From positions 9,054-73,053 of the forward strand of contig NZ_JODY01000039.1 of assembly GCF_000718015.1 (NCBI RefSeq): a DNA stretch of 64,000 nucleotides. The letters run 5' to 3'. The position numbers and the translations under genes were made by a program. The stretch is from Streptomyces catenulae. Lineage in GTDB: Bacteria > Actinomycetota > Actinomycetes > Streptomycetales > Streptomycetaceae. Below the pieces are notes generated by a model. It saw only the letters and a program-made list of their open reading frames with translations. It made no database searches and was not told where the DNA came from. Shown piece by piece: positions 24,655 to 34,433 of this stretch (its first letter is position 1; each line of letters starts with the position of its first letter).

Positions 24655-25530
24655 GTGAGCACCGCAGCGCGTATCGACTTCCTCAAGGGCCACGGCACCG
24701 AGAACGACTTCGTGATCGTTCCGGACCCGGAGGGCCGCCTCGACCTGACCGCCGCCGAGGTCGCCCGGGTCTGCGACCGGCGCGCCGGGATCGGCGCCGA
24801 CGGTGTGCTGCGCGTCGTGCGCGCCGCCGCCCACCCCGAGGCGCGAGCGATGGCCGACGAGGCCGAGTGGTTCATGGACTACCGCAACGGCGACGGCTCG
24901 GTCGCCGAGATGTGCGGCAACGGCGTCCGCGTCTTCGCCCGCTACCTCCTCCACGCCGGGCTGGCCGAGGCCGGTGACCTCGCCGTCGCCACCCGCGCCG
25001 GGATCCGCCGGGTGCATGTCGCCAAGACCGGTGACGTCACCGTCGGCATGGGCCGCGCCGAGCTGCCCGAGGGCGCCGCCGAGATCACCGTGGGTGAGCG
25101 CACCTGGCCGTCCCGGAACGTCAACATGGGCAACCCGCACGCCGTCGCCTTCGTCGAGGACCTGGCGCACGCCGGGAATCTGCTCGACGCCCCGGGCGTC
25201 GCCCCCGCCGCGGTCTACCCGGAGGGCGTCAACGTCGAGTTCGTCGTCGACCGCGGACCGCGCCATGTCGCGATGCGGGTGCACGAGCGCGGCTCCGGCG
25301 AGACCCGCTCCTGCGGCACCGGCGCGTGCGCCGTCGCCGTCGCCACCGCCCGCCGGGACGGCGCCGACCCGGCGCTGACCGGCACCCCCGTCACGTACAC
25401 CGTCGACGTCCTCGGCGGCACCCTGGAGATCACCGAACTGCCCGACGGCACGGTGGAGATGACCGGGCCCGCCGTCATCGTCGCCGAGGGGACCCTCGAT
25501 CCCGCCTGGCTCGCCGGGGGAGCCGCCTGA
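24655..25530 (+). CDS. dapF: Diaminopimelate epimerase
   Basis: A 291-residue epimerase converting LL- to meso-diaminopimelate. The two catalytic cysteines are in place: Cys87 in AEMCGNGVRVFARY and Cys220 in TRSCGTGACAVAVA. The opening DFLKGHGTENDFVIV binds substrate. Streptomyces cell walls contain LL-DAP, so this enzyme mainly serves lysine synthesis there. GTG start in a tight context with AGGG before it. Upstream is the membrane protein gene; downstream, after 190 bp, the RelA/SpoT homologue. Normal length. Confidence 0.95.
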   Translation: MSTAARIDFLKGHGTENDFVIVPDPEGRLDLTAAEVARVCDRRAGIGADGVLRVVRAAAHPEARAMADEAEWFMDYRNGDGSVAEMCGNGVRVFARYLLHAGLAEAGDLAVATRAGIRRVHVAKTGDVTVGMGRAELPEGAAEITVGERTWPSRNVNMGNPHAVAFVEDLAHAGNLLDAPGVAPAAVYPEGVNVEFVVDRGPRHVAMRVHERGSGETRSCGTGACAVAVATARRDGADPALTGTPVTYTVDVLGGTLEITELPDGTVEMTGPAVIVAEGTLDPAWLAGGAA

Positions 25531-25721
25531 CCGTACGCCGCCGCACCGTCGCCCTCCCAAGACACGGCCGTCACCGGGAAGTTCGCTCGAACGGGTGATC
25601 CGTTTCGTAGGGGGGAGGGGGCGGGCGAACGGCGCGTGGTGGGCTCGGTAGCATCAACCACCGGCCCGGCCGCTCAACCGACGGCGCCTGACCGCCGGTC
25701 GACTCGCTGCCGGAGGTGCCC

Positions 25722-27965
25722 ATGAGCGCAGAGGCCACGAACCCTGGAAACCCGGACACGGCCCGGAGCCGCCGTGGTCTGCCCCGCCCCGCACTGCGCG
25801 GACTGCGCCGGATCGGCCGGGCCGCACTGCTCGGCCCGGCGCCGCGCGGCGGTCTCCCCGATGCGCTGGAACACGTCGCCAAGGTGCACCGCGGCCACCA
25901 TCCGCACGCCGATCTCGCGATCCTCGCCAAGGCGTACACGCTCGCGGAGTCCTCGCACCGCGGCCAGATGCGGAAAAGCGGCGAACCTTACATCACCCAC
26001 CCGCTCGCGGTGACCCTGATTCTCGCCGAACTCGGCGCCGAGACCACCACGTTGACCGCCTCGCTGCTCCACGACACCGTCGAGGACACCGAGGTGACGC
26101 TCGACCAGGTACGGGCGGAGTTCGGCGCCGAGGTCCGCTATCTCGTGGACGGCGTCACCAAGCTGGAGAAGGTCGACTACGGGGCGGCCGCGGAGCCGGA
26201 GACGTTCCGCAAGATGCTCGTCGCCACCGGCCACGACGTCCGGGTGATGTCCATCAAGCTCGCCGACCGGCTGCACAACATGCGCACCCTCGGCGTGATG
26301 CGCCCGGAGAAACAGGTCCGGATCGCCAAGGTCACCCGCGACGTCCTCATCCCGCTCGCCGAACGCCTCGGCGTCCAGGCCCTCAAGAGCGAGCTGGAGG
26401 ACCTGGTCTTCGCGATCCTGCACCCGGAGGAGTACGCCACCACCCGCCGCCTGCTGCGCGAGCACGCCGGTCGCCCCGATCCGCTCGCCGCGCTCGCCAC
26501 CCGGATGCGTACGGTCCTGACCGACGCCGGGATCGACGCGGAGGTCCGGCTGCGCCCCCGCCACCTGGTCTCGGTGCACCGGGTGCGGCGGGCCCGCGGC
26601 GAGCTGACCGGCGCGGACCTGGGGCGGATCCTGGTGCTGGTGCCCGAGGACGCCGACTGCTACGCGGTCCTGGGGGAGCTGCACACCTGCTTCACGCCCG
26701 TCGTCTCGGAGTTCAAGGACTTCATCGCGGCGCCCAAGTTCAACCTCTACCAGTCGCTGCACACCGCGGTGGCGGGCGAGGCGGGCGAGATCGCGGAAAC
26801 GTTGATCCGCACCCACCAGATGCACCACGTCGCCGAGGCGGGGGTGATCGCGCTGGGCAATCCGTACGCCCCGGCGGCCGGTGCGGAGACCGCGGAGGAC
26901 GAGCGGGCCGACCCGACGCGCCCCGGCTGGCTCTCCCGCCTCCTGGAGTGGCAGAGCGCCACCCCCGACTCGGAGACCTTCTGGGCCTCGCTCCGCGACG
27001 ACCTCGCCCAGGACCGCGAGATCACCGTCTTCTGCCCCGGGGACGTCCCCCCGGGCGGCCGGACGGCGGGCGCCCGGCCCGTCGGGCTGCCCGCCGGGTC
27101 GAGCTGTGTGGACGGTGCGTACGCCCTGCACGGCGAGGACGCGCACCGCTGTATCGGCGCCCGGGTCAACGGGCGGCTGGCGACCCTCTCCACGGTGCTG
27201 CACGACGGCGACAGCCTCCAACTGCTGCTGGGCCCCGACGCGGCCGCCGGTCCGTCCCCGGAGTGGCTGGACCACACCCGCACCCCGGCCGCCCGCCTCG
27301 CCATCAGCCGCTGGCTGGCGGCGCGCGACGGGCAGCCGGGCACGGGGGACGTACCGGGGGAGGGCGCGTCGACTACGGACGGCGCCCCCGCCGCCGTCGA
27401 CGCGCCCTCCCCGGCCGCCCCGGAGGCGGACGACGGAGGGGCGCACGAGGCCGCGCCGGGCGCCCCGGAGGCCGACGACCCCGTCCCGGAGGCGCTCGCC
27501 GTGGACGGGCTGCCCGGGGCCGCCGTCCGGCTGGCCGGTTGCTGTACGCCCGTGCCGCCCGACCCGGTCACCGGCTTCGCCGTACGGGGCGGCAACGTCA
27601 CCGTGCACCGCGCCCTGTGCCCCGTGGGAGCCCGGATGGCCGCCACCGGGCGGGAGCCCGTCGGGGTGCGCTGGCACGGCACCGGACCGGCCGGACACGG
27701 CTGCCGGGTCAGGCTCCGCGCCGAGTCGTTCAGCCGCCCCCACCTGCTCGCCGACCTCACCGAGGCCATCGCCGTCCAGGGCGCCGCCGTCATCTCCGCC
27801 GCCGTCGAGCCCCCCTACGAGCAGCGCGTCCGCCACACCTACACGCTCCGGCTGCCGGACGCCGCCGCGCTGCCCGCCCTGCTGCGCGCCATGCGCCAGG
27901 TGCCGGGCGTCTACGACGTCACCCGGGAGGGCAAGCCCCGCCGGGCCCCGGCGCCGCGCACCTGA
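25722..27965 (+). CDS. RelA/SpoT homologue (RshA-like)
   Basis: A 747-residue Rsh protein. The HD hydrolase domain is intact: SSHRGQMRKSGEPYITHP, LLHDTVEDT (His117-Asp118) and KLADRLHNMRTL. The synthetase domain is weakly conserved: DCYAVLGELHTCFTP, FKDFIAAPKFNLYQSLHTAV and AETLIRTHQMHHVAE remain, but the usual DxxGxR strand reads ADLGRILVLVP. A TGS domain follows (EITVFCPGDV) and then a zinc-finger/ACT region (CCTPVPPDPVTGF...VHRALC). It probably hydrolyses ppGpp; synthesis is doubtful. The ATG follows GGAGG by five bases. By position it matches RshA of S. coelicolor. Confidence 0.9.
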   Translation: MSAEATNPGNPDTARSRRGLPRPALRGLRRIGRAALLGPAPRGGLPDALEHVAKVHRGHHPHADLAILAKAYTLAESSHRGQMRKSGEPYITHPLAVTLILAELGAETTTLTASLLHDTVEDTEVTLDQVRAEFGAEVRYLVDGVTKLEKVDYGAAAEPETFRKMLVATGHDVRVMSIKLADRLHNMRTLGVMRPEKQVRIAKVTRDVLIPLAERLGVQALKSELEDLVFAILHPEEYATTRRLLREHAGRPDPLAALATRMRTVLTDAGIDAEVRLRPRHLVSVHRVRRARGELTGADLGRILVLVPEDADCYAVLGELHTCFTPVVSEFKDFIAAPKFNLYQSLHTAVAGEAGEIAETLIRTHQMHHVAEAGVIALGNPYAPAAGAETAEDERADPTRPGWLSRLLEWQSATPDSETFWASLRDDLAQDREITVFCPGDVPPGGRTAGARPVGLPAGSSCVDGAYALHGEDAHRCIGARVNGRLATLSTVLHDGDSLQLLLGPDAAAGPSPEWLDHTRTPAARLAISRWLAARDGQPGTGDVPGEGASTTDGAPAAVDAPSPAAPEADDGGAHEAAPGAPEADDPVPEALAVDGLPGAAVRLAGCCTPVPPDPVTGFAVRGGNVTVHRALCPVGARMAATGREPVGVRWHGTGPAGHGCRVRLRAESFSRPHLLADLTEAIAVQGAAVISAAVEPPYEQRVRHTYTLRLPDAAALPALLRAMRQVPGVYDVTREGKPRRAPAPRT

Positions 27966-28136
27966 CCACCGCCGCGCAGGGGCGCGCCCGCCCGGGAACG
28001 CGCCCCACGCGCACACCGAACACACCCCCGCCGCACGCCTGCGTATACGGGCCCCGGCGTGCCGTCCGCCGCCCGTTCGGGTGCCAAGGGGGAGAGCCGC
28101 CACCGGGGGAGCGGGCGGCGCTGGTAGCCGTGGCCC

Positions 28137-29666
28137 ATGCTGCTTACCCCCTACCTCCGGCGCCGTCCGCGCACGGCGCGCTCCGAGCCGCCGCCGCGCC
28201 CCCGGGACGGCGGACGCACCGTGCGCCGTGGCCGCCGCGCCACCGCCCTCGTCCTGGCCGCCGTCGCCGCCCTCGGCGCCGCCGCGCCCCCGGCGCCCGG
28301 CCCGGAGGGCATCGGCGACCGGCTCTTCCCGCAGCTCGGCAACCCCGGCTACGACGTCCTCGGGTACGACATCGCCCTCGACTACAGCGGCCACAACGAC
28401 CGGCCGCTGCCCGCCGTCACCACCGTCACGGCCCGCGCCACCGCCACGCTCGACCACGTCAACCTCGACTTCGCCCGCGGCACCGTCTCCTCCGTCACCG
28501 TCGGCGGGCTCCCCGCGCGCTTCGCCCGGCGCGGCGAGGACCTCGTGGTCACCCCCGCCGTGCCGGTGCCCGCGGGGGCGCCGCTGCGGATCGTCGTCCA
28601 CCACACCAGCGACCCCCGGGGCGGCGCCGACGGCGGCTGGATCCGCACCCCCGACGGCCTCGCCATGGCCAACCAGGCGGACGCCGCCCACCGGGTGTTC
28701 CCCTGCAACGACCACCCCTCCGACAAGGCGTACGTCACCTTCCACCTCACCGCGCCCCGCGGCGTCACCGCGGTCGCCGGTGGGGTGCCCGTCCCGGGCG
28801 GCGACGACGGGCCCCGCCCCACGCGTACCTTCCGCTCCGTCCACCCGGTGGCCACCGAGCTGGCACAGGTCTCCTTCGGGAAGTCCGCCGTCCTCACCCG
28901 GCGGGGCCCGCACGGCCTGCCGGTGCGCGACGTGGTGCCCGCCTCCGCCCGCGCCGCCATGGCGCCCTGGCTCGCCCGCACCCCGGCCCAGATCGCCTGG
29001 ATGGAGCGCCGGGTGGGCCGCTTCCCCTTCCCGCTCTACGGGTTGCTCATCGCCGACACCCGCACCGGTTTCGAGCTGGAGACCCAGACCCTCTCCCTCT
29101 TCGAGAAGGGGCTCTTCACCGAGGACCACCGGCCCTCCTGGTACGTCGAGTCGGTGATGGTCCACGAACTGGCCCACCAGTGGTTCGGCGACAGCGTCAG
29201 CCCCCGCAGCTGGTCCGACCTCTGGCTCAACGAGGCCCACGCCACCTGGTACGAGGCGCTCTACGCCGAGGAGAAGGGCGGCCGCGGGCAGGCCGCCCTG
29301 GCGGACCGGATGCGCCAGGCGTACACCGAGTCGGACGGCTGGCGCGCCGACGGCGGACCGCCCGCCCGGCCGAAGCGCCCCGTCGCCGGACAGAAGATCA
29401 GCATCTTCCGCCCGATCGTCTACGACGGCAGCGCCCTGGTCCTGTACGCGCTCCGCCAGAAGATCGGCCCGGCCGCCTTCGACCGCCTGGAGCGCGCCTG
29501 GGTCGTCCGGCACCGCGACGGCAACGCCTCCACCGCCGACTTCACCGCCCTCGCCTCCGAGATCTCCGGCCACGACCTCTCCGGCTTCCTGCACGCCTGG
29601 CTGTACGACCGCAGGACCCCGCCGATGCCCGGCCACCCGCAGTGGAAGTCCCGCCACGTCACGTGA
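28137..29666 (+). CDS. Secreted M1-family metallopeptidase
   Basis: A 509-residue zinc aminopeptidase-like protein. An Arg-rich start followed by ALVLAAVAALGAAAPP (37-52) is a signal peptide, so it is exported. The zinc site is HELAHQW at 343-349 with the third ligand Glu366 in WLNEAHATWYEALY. The exopeptidase GxMEN motif is replaced by TGFELETQTLSLF, as in many secreted actinobacterial members. C-terminal helices end at LHAWLYDRRTPPMPGHP. ATG start, no strong ribosome site. It has its own terminator and stands between the Rsh gene and hflX; it probably trims peptides outside the cell. Confidence 0.9.
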   Translation: MLLTPYLRRRPRTARSEPPPRPRDGGRTVRRGRRATALVLAAVAALGAAAPPAPGPEGIGDRLFPQLGNPGYDVLGYDIALDYSGHNDRPLPAVTTVTARATATLDHVNLDFARGTVSSVTVGGLPARFARRGEDLVVTPAVPVPAGAPLRIVVHHTSDPRGGADGGWIRTPDGLAMANQADAAHRVFPCNDHPSDKAYVTFHLTAPRGVTAVAGGVPVPGGDDGPRPTRTFRSVHPVATELAQVSFGKSAVLTRRGPHGLPVRDVVPASARAAMAPWLARTPAQIAWMERRVGRFPFPLYGLLIADTRTGFELETQTLSLFEKGLFTEDHRPSWYVESVMVHELAHQWFGDSVSPRSWSDLWLNEAHATWYEALYAEEKGGRGQAALADRMRQAYTESDGWRADGGPPARPKRPVAGQKISIFRPIVYDGSALVLYALRQKIGPAAFDRLERAWVVRHRDGNASTADFTALASEISGHDLSGFLHAWLYDRRTPPMPGHPQWKSRHVT

Positions 29667-29672
29667 GCGACC

Positions 29673-29707
29673 GGGCCCGCCCCGCGCACGGCGCACGGGG
29701 CGGGCCC
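29673..29707 (+). terminator. Terminator after the M1 peptidase
   Basis: GGGCCCGCCCCG and CGGGGCGGGCCC form a perfect stem with an 11-base loop, directly after the stop codon. Confidence 0.75.
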
Positions 29708-29932
29708 GCCGCCGCTCCGGGATCCGCCGTACCGCCCCGGTGTGCGCCCGTCCGTCGGGAATCGCCGGAAACACCGGGAAACTCGCGTGACGGCCCCCAT
29801 CGCCCGTGGGACCATCGACGGGTCGACTCCGGCGGCCGGGAATCTCCGGCGCGGTCCGGACGTTGACACCACCGACAGTCCCAGCGCGGCCGACCGGCCT
29901 CCCGAGGACTCCCCGACGACACAAAGGATCAA

Positions 29933-31420
29933 ATGACCTCCTCTTCTTCTCTTCCTGCGGACCGCCAGCGCCTCCCCGAGAGCCTCCGGGCCGACGCCCT
30001 GATGGAAGAGGACGTCGCCTGGAGCCACGCGGTCGACGAGGAACGGGACGGCGAGCAGTACGACAGGTCGGAGCGCGCCGCCCTGCGCCGCGTCGCCGGG
30101 CTGTCCACCGAGCTCGAAGACGTCACCGAGGTCGAGTACCGCCAGCTCCGTCTGGAGCGGGTGGTACTCATCGGCGTCTGGACCTCGGGCACCGCGAGCG
30201 ACGCGGAGAACTCCCTCGCCGAGCTGGCCGCCCTCGCCGAGACGGCGGGCGCCCTCGTGCTCGACGGCGTCATCCAGCGCCGCGACAAGCCCGACCCGGC
30301 CACCTACATCGGCTCCGGCAAGGCGCTGGAGCTGCGGGACATCGTCCTGGAGTCCGGCGCCGACACCGTGGTCTGCGACGGTGAGCTCTCCCCGGGCCAG
30401 CTGATCCACCTCGAGGACGTCGTCAAGGTCAAGGTCGTCGACCGCACCGCGCTGATCCTCGACATCTTCGCCCAGCACGCCAAGTCCCGGGAGGGCAAGG
30501 CGCAGGTCTCGCTGGCGCAGATGCAGTACATGCTGCCCCGGCTGCGCGGTTGGGGTCAGTCGCTGTCCCGGCAGATGGGTGGCGGTGGCTCCGGTTCGGC
30601 GGGCGGCGGGATGGCCACCCGTGGTCCCGGTGAGACCAAGATCGAGACGGACCGGCGCCGGATCCGCGAGAAGATGGCGAAGATGCGCCGGGAGCTCGCG
30701 GAGATGAAGACCGGCCGCGACATCAAGCGCCAGGAACGCCGGCGGAACAAGATCCCCTCGGTCGCCATCGCCGGTTACACCAACGCCGGTAAGTCCTCGC
30801 TGCTCAACCGCCTCACCGGCGCCGGTGTCCTGGTGGAGAACGCCCTGTTCGCCACCCTGGACCCGACCGTCCGGCGCGCCGAGACCCCCGGCGGGCGGCT
30901 CTACACCCTCGCCGACACCGTCGGCTTCGTCCGGCATCTGCCGCACCACCTCGTCGAGGCGTTCCGCTCCACGATGGAGGAGGTCGGCGACTCCGACCTG
31001 ATCCTGCACGTCGTCGACGGCTCGCACCCGGCGCCCGAGGAGCAGCTCGCCGCCGTCCGCGAGGTCTTCCGCGACGTCGGCGCGGGCGACGTCCCCGAGA
31101 TCGTCGTCGTCAACAAGGCGGACGCCGCCGATCCGCTGGTCCTCCAGCGGCTGCTGCGCCAGGAGAAGCACGCCCTCGTGGTCTCCGCCCGCACCGGCCA
31201 GGGCATGGCCGAGCTGCTGGAGCTGCTCGACGAGGAGATCCCGCGCCCCGAGGTCGAGATCGAGGCGCTGGTCCCCTACACCCAGGGGGCGCTGATCTCC
31301 CGGGCGCACGCCGAGGGTGAGGTCATCTCCGAGGAGCACACCGCGGACGGCACGGTCCTCAAGGCCCGCGTCCACCAGGAACTCGCCGCCGAGCTCCAGC
31401 CGTTCGTCCCCGCCGCCTGA
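29933..31420 (+). CDS. hflX: GTPase HflX
   Basis: A 495-residue ribosome-associated GTPase that splits stalled 70S ribosomes after stress. The N-terminal HflX domain contains YIGSGKALEL and VDRTALILDIFAQHAKSREG, then a Gly-rich hinge (QMGGGGSGSAGGGMATRGPG), a coiled segment and the G domain: G1 GYTNAGKS at 281-288, G3 LADTVGF, G4 VVNKAD, G5 VSARTG. ATG with AAAGGA upstream. It is followed by a textbook terminator, so transcribed alone. Function in rescue is known for the family; nothing here departs from it. Confidence 0.96.
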   Translation: MTSSSSLPADRQRLPESLRADALMEEDVAWSHAVDEERDGEQYDRSERAALRRVAGLSTELEDVTEVEYRQLRLERVVLIGVWTSGTASDAENSLAELAALAETAGALVLDGVIQRRDKPDPATYIGSGKALELRDIVLESGADTVVCDGELSPGQLIHLEDVVKVKVVDRTALILDIFAQHAKSREGKAQVSLAQMQYMLPRLRGWGQSLSRQMGGGGSGSAGGGMATRGPGETKIETDRRRIREKMAKMRRELAEMKTGRDIKRQERRRNKIPSVAIAGYTNAGKSSLLNRLTGAGVLVENALFATLDPTVRRAETPGGRLYTLADTVGFVRHLPHHLVEAFRSTMEEVGDSDLILHVVDGSHPAPEEQLAAVREVFRDVGAGDVPEIVVVNKADAADPLVLQRLLRQEKHALVVSARTGQGMAELLELLDEEIPRPEVEIEALVPYTQGALISRAHAEGEVISEEHTADGTVLKARVHQELAAELQPFVPAA

Positions 31421-31440
31421 CCGGCGCCGGTACGCACGCC

Positions 31441-31473
31441 GAAGGGCCGCTCCCCCGAGGGGAGCGGCCCTTC
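31441..31473. terminator. Terminator between hflX and the protease gene
   Basis: GAAGGGCCGCTCCCC and its perfect 15-bp complement flank a 3-base loop, with ttc after it. It lies between convergent genes and can act on both strands. Confidence 0.85.
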
Positions 31474-31499
31474 ACGCGTATCGGGACGTCAGGGGCGGA

Positions 31500-32720
31500 T
31501 CAGCCCTTGGCCGCCCAGCGCTTGCTCATCGCGTTGAACATGTTCCGGGCCTCCGGGCCCAGGTGCGGACCGGCCGCCCACTTGGCCGGACGCGGACCCA
31601 TCGACATGTTGGAGATCAGCTCCGGCCGCCCGTCGGCGCCCTTCGCGAACCAGGGACCACCGGAGGAACCACCGGTCATGGTACAGCCGATGCGGTACAT
31701 GGTGGGCTTGGCCGCGTCCATCGACAGACGGGTGGGCCGGTCGGTGCACTGCTCCTGGAGCGCACCGTCGAACGGCGCCTCCGCCGGGTAGCCCTGCGCC
31801 GTCAGGCTGGGGATCTTGCTCATCGCGGGCGCGTTGAAGTTGACGGTGTACGCGCCACCGGCCATCTCCTCCAGCGACTTGCCGCTGGAGCCCTCCTCCG
31901 GCTTCACATGCATCAGCGCGAAGTCGTACGGCGCCATCGGGACGCCCGGCACCGCGCCGCCGTCCTTGATCCACTCGCTGGAGGTGGCCATGTCGTCGGC
32001 CCACCACTTGCCCGCCGGGACGCGGTCCTCGAACGGAGCGGTCTTCATCTCGGCGGCGGACGCGCCGTTCCGGTTGAAGTTCGGCACGAACATCATGTTC
32101 CGGTACCAACCGCCGTTCTTACCGGCGTGCACACAGTGCGCGGCCGTCCACACCAGGTTGGACTTGCCGGGGTGCGCCGGGTCCTTCACGACGGTGGCCG
32201 AGCACCGCGACTCACCCTCGGGGGTGCTGAAGAGCAGCAGACCCACACCGGGCGCGGTGGAGGTGTACGGCGTCTGCACCTCCCGCGCGGGCACCGCGGC
32301 GGGCTCCGGGTCGGTCTTGCCCTGGTCCTCGGAGATGTCCTCGGGCTTGCTCGGGTCCTGCGGCGGCTTGACCTTCTCGATCTTGTCCGGGTTCCAGAAG
32401 TCCTTGATGATCGGGTTGATGAACTCGCCGGCCTGCCGGAGCCACTTGTCCCGGTCCCAGTTCTTCCACTCGCCGTTCTTCCACTTGTCCAGGTCGAAGC
32501 CGTGCTTCCGCAGCTTCTCCTGGACGTCCTGCGGAATCTTGATCTCGGTGCCGCCCGGGGCGTCCTGCGCCGCGGAGGCACTGGCCTTGGCGTCCGCGTC
32601 GCCGTCGGGCCCGCAGGCGGTCGCGGTCAGCGCCACGACGACGGTCAACGCGGCGGCCAGGGCCGGGGAACGGCGGGCGCGCGACGCGGTGCGGCGGGCG
32701 GGCGGACGTATGGAACGCAT
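31500..32720 (-). CDS. Trypsin-like serine protease lipoprotein
   Basis: A 406-residue exported protease. The signal peptide ends in a lipobox LTATAC, with lipid-modified Cys36. After a charged spacer of about 120 residues (many Lys/Asp/Trp) comes a trypsin-like domain: His195 in VWTAAHCVH, Asp266 in APYDFALMHV and Ser353 in TGGSSGGPWF. The full triad is present. Cys173-Cys196 and Cys325-Cys346 could form disulfides. ATG start with GGAG eight bases upstream. It faces away from the siderophore cluster and converges with hflX. The target is unknown; surface protein processing is plausible. Confidence 0.88.
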   Translation of the reverse strand: MRSIRPPARRTASRARRSPALAAALTVVVALTATACGPDGDADAKASASAAQDAPGGTEIKIPQDVQEKLRKHGFDLDKWKNGEWKNWDRDKWLRQAGEFINPIIKDFWNPDKIEKVKPPQDPSKPEDISEDQGKTDPEPAAVPAREVQTPYTSTAPGVGLLLFSTPEGESRCSATVVKDPAHPGKSNLVWTAAHCVHAGKNGGWYRNMMFVPNFNRNGASAAEMKTAPFEDRVPAGKWWADDMATSSEWIKDGGAVPGVPMAPYDFALMHVKPEEGSSGKSLEEMAGGAYTVNFNAPAMSKIPSLTAQGYPAEAPFDGALQEQCTDRPTRLSMDAAKPTMYRIGCTMTGGSSGGPWFAKGADGRPELISNMSMGPRPAKWAAGPHLGPEARNMFNAMSKRWAAKG

Positions 32721-32988
32721 GGGTGAACTCCCCCTGAGACATCGAATTCGAGCTGCTGTGGCACGCCCCGCGCGGCTCTTGTCATGAACCCCAAGCCGCC
32801 GGACGCAAGCCCCCACTATGCCGGTGCCGAGGGGGACGGCGTTAGCCGGGCCCCCGGTTCCGGCTGGTAAGGATCTTTCCCACGACCGTGATCCCGCGCC
32901 GCGAGCGTCGTTGGTACGTACGGGGGAACGCCGGGCCGCCCGCCGGGCCCCGTGCGCCGTAGCTCAGCATCCGGAGGACACGACCGAC

Positions 32989-34365
32989 GTGGCGTTGACC
33001 GAATCCGTACCGACGGCCCCGCCGGGCCACGAGGGGATCCTGCGACGGCAGGCCCAGCGGGAATCCGCGGCCCGCACCTATGCCCGTTCGCTGCCGATCG
33101 TTCCGGTGCGCGCCCGCGGGCTGACCGTCGAAGGGGCCGACGGCCGCCGCTATCTCGACTGCCTCTCGGGCGCCGGGACGCTCGCCCTGGGCCACAACCA
33201 CCCCGTCGTCCTCGAAGCCGTCCGCGCCGTCCTCGACTCCGGCGCCCCGCTGCACGTCCTCGACCTCGCCACCCCGGTCAAGGACGCCTTCGTCACCGAG
33301 CTGTTCGCCTCGCTGCCCGCCGAGTTGGCCGAAAACGCGCGGATCCAGTTCTGCGGGCCCGCCGGGACGGACGCCGTCGAGGCCGCCCTCACCCTCGTCC
33401 GCACGGCCACCGGCCGGGACGGGCTGATGGCCTTCTCCGGCGCCTACCACGGCATGACGACCGGCGCCCTCGCCGCGTCCGGCGGCGCCCGGCACACCGC
33501 CGTGACCCGCCTGCCGTACCCGTACGACTACCGCTGCCCGTTCGGCACCGGCGGCGCCCACGGTGCGGAACTCGGCGCCCGCTGGACGGAATCCCTCCTC
33601 GACGACCCCAAGAGCGGGGTGCCCGACCCGGCGGGCCTGATCGTCGAGCCGGTCCAGGGCGAGGGCGGTGTGCTCCCCGCCCCGGACGCCTGGCTGCGGC
33701 GGATGCGGGAGATCACCGCGGCGCGCGGCATCCCGCTGATCGTCGACGAGGTCCAGACCGGCGTCGGCCGCACCGGCGCCTTCTGGGCCATCGAGCACAG
33801 CGGCATCGTCCCCGACGTCCTCGTCCTGTCGAAGGCGATCGGCGGCAGCCTGCCGCTCGCCGTGATCGTCTACCGCGCGGAACTGGACATCTGGCGGCCC
33901 GGTACGCACGCCGGGACCTTCCGCGGCAACCAACTCGCGATGGCCGCCGGACGCGCCACCCTCGCCCACGTCCGCGAGACCGGACTCGACCGGCACGCCG
34001 CAGCCCTCGGCGCCCGGATGCTCACCCGGCTCCGGGCACTCGCCGCCGCCCACCCCTGCATCGGCGACGTCCGCGGCCGCGGTCTGATGCTCGGCGTCGA
34101 ACTGGTCGACCCGGCCGCCGAAGCGGGCCCGGCGGGCGAACTGCCCGCGGACCCCGACCTCGCCGCGGCCGTCCAGCGCGCCTGCCTGGACCGCGGCCTC
34201 ATCGTCGAACTGGGCGGCCGCCACCAGTCCGTCGTCCGGCTGCTGCCGCCGCTGACCCTCACCGACGAACAGGCCGAGGCGATCCTCGACCGCCTCGCCG
34301 ACGCCCTGGAGCACGTCCGCACGCTGCCGCCCGGCCCGCGCGGCGGCACCCCGCACACCCCCTAG
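32989..34365 (+). CDS. Class III aminotransferase (diaminobutyrate-type), NIS cluster
   Basis: A 458-residue PLP enzyme of the diaminobutyrate-2-oxoglutarate aminotransferase family, which makes L-2,4-diaminobutyrate from aspartate semialdehyde and glutamate. The fold is clear: YLDCLSGAGTLALGHNHP, FCGPAGTDAVEAALTL, GAYHGMTTGAL, IVDEVQTGVGRTG, and the PLP-binding Lys in VLSKAIGGSLPLAV. It heads the siderophore cluster and would supply the diamine unit. The GTG start has GGAGG 11 bases upstream, somewhat distant. I saw no iron box in the 268-bp upstream region. The next gene begins 68 bp later. Confidence 0.88.
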   Translation: MALTESVPTAPPGHEGILRRQAQRESAARTYARSLPIVPVRARGLTVEGADGRRYLDCLSGAGTLALGHNHPVVLEAVRAVLDSGAPLHVLDLATPVKDAFVTELFASLPAELAENARIQFCGPAGTDAVEAALTLVRTATGRDGLMAFSGAYHGMTTGALAASGGARHTAVTRLPYPYDYRCPFGTGGAHGAELGARWTESLLDDPKSGVPDPAGLIVEPVQGEGGVLPAPDAWLRRMREITAARGIPLIVDEVQTGVGRTGAFWAIEHSGIVPDVLVLSKAIGGSLPLAVIVYRAELDIWRPGTHAGTFRGNQLAMAAGRATLAHVRETGLDRHAAALGARMLTRLRALAAAHPCIGDVRGRGLMLGVELVDPAAEAGPAGELPADPDLAAAVQRACLDRGLIVELGGRHQSVVRLLPPLTLTDEQAEAILDRLADALEHVRTLPPGPRGGTPHTP

Positions 34366-34433
34366 CCGCAGGGGTCCGCCCCACCCCGGGCGGACCGGCA
34401 CGCCCTCCCCACCACACAGTGAGGCACCTCCCC

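Noticed and set aside
25674..29924. Antisense frame of about 1,400 codons opposite the Rsh and M1 peptidase genes
   Set aside because: This is a shadow of strongly biased codons on the other strand.
32721..32988. DmdR/IdeR iron box in front of the siderophore cluster
   Set aside because: I searched for TTAGGTTAGGCTAACCTAA-like sequence and saw only a poor partial repeat (TTAGCCGG...CCGGCT) that does not fit.
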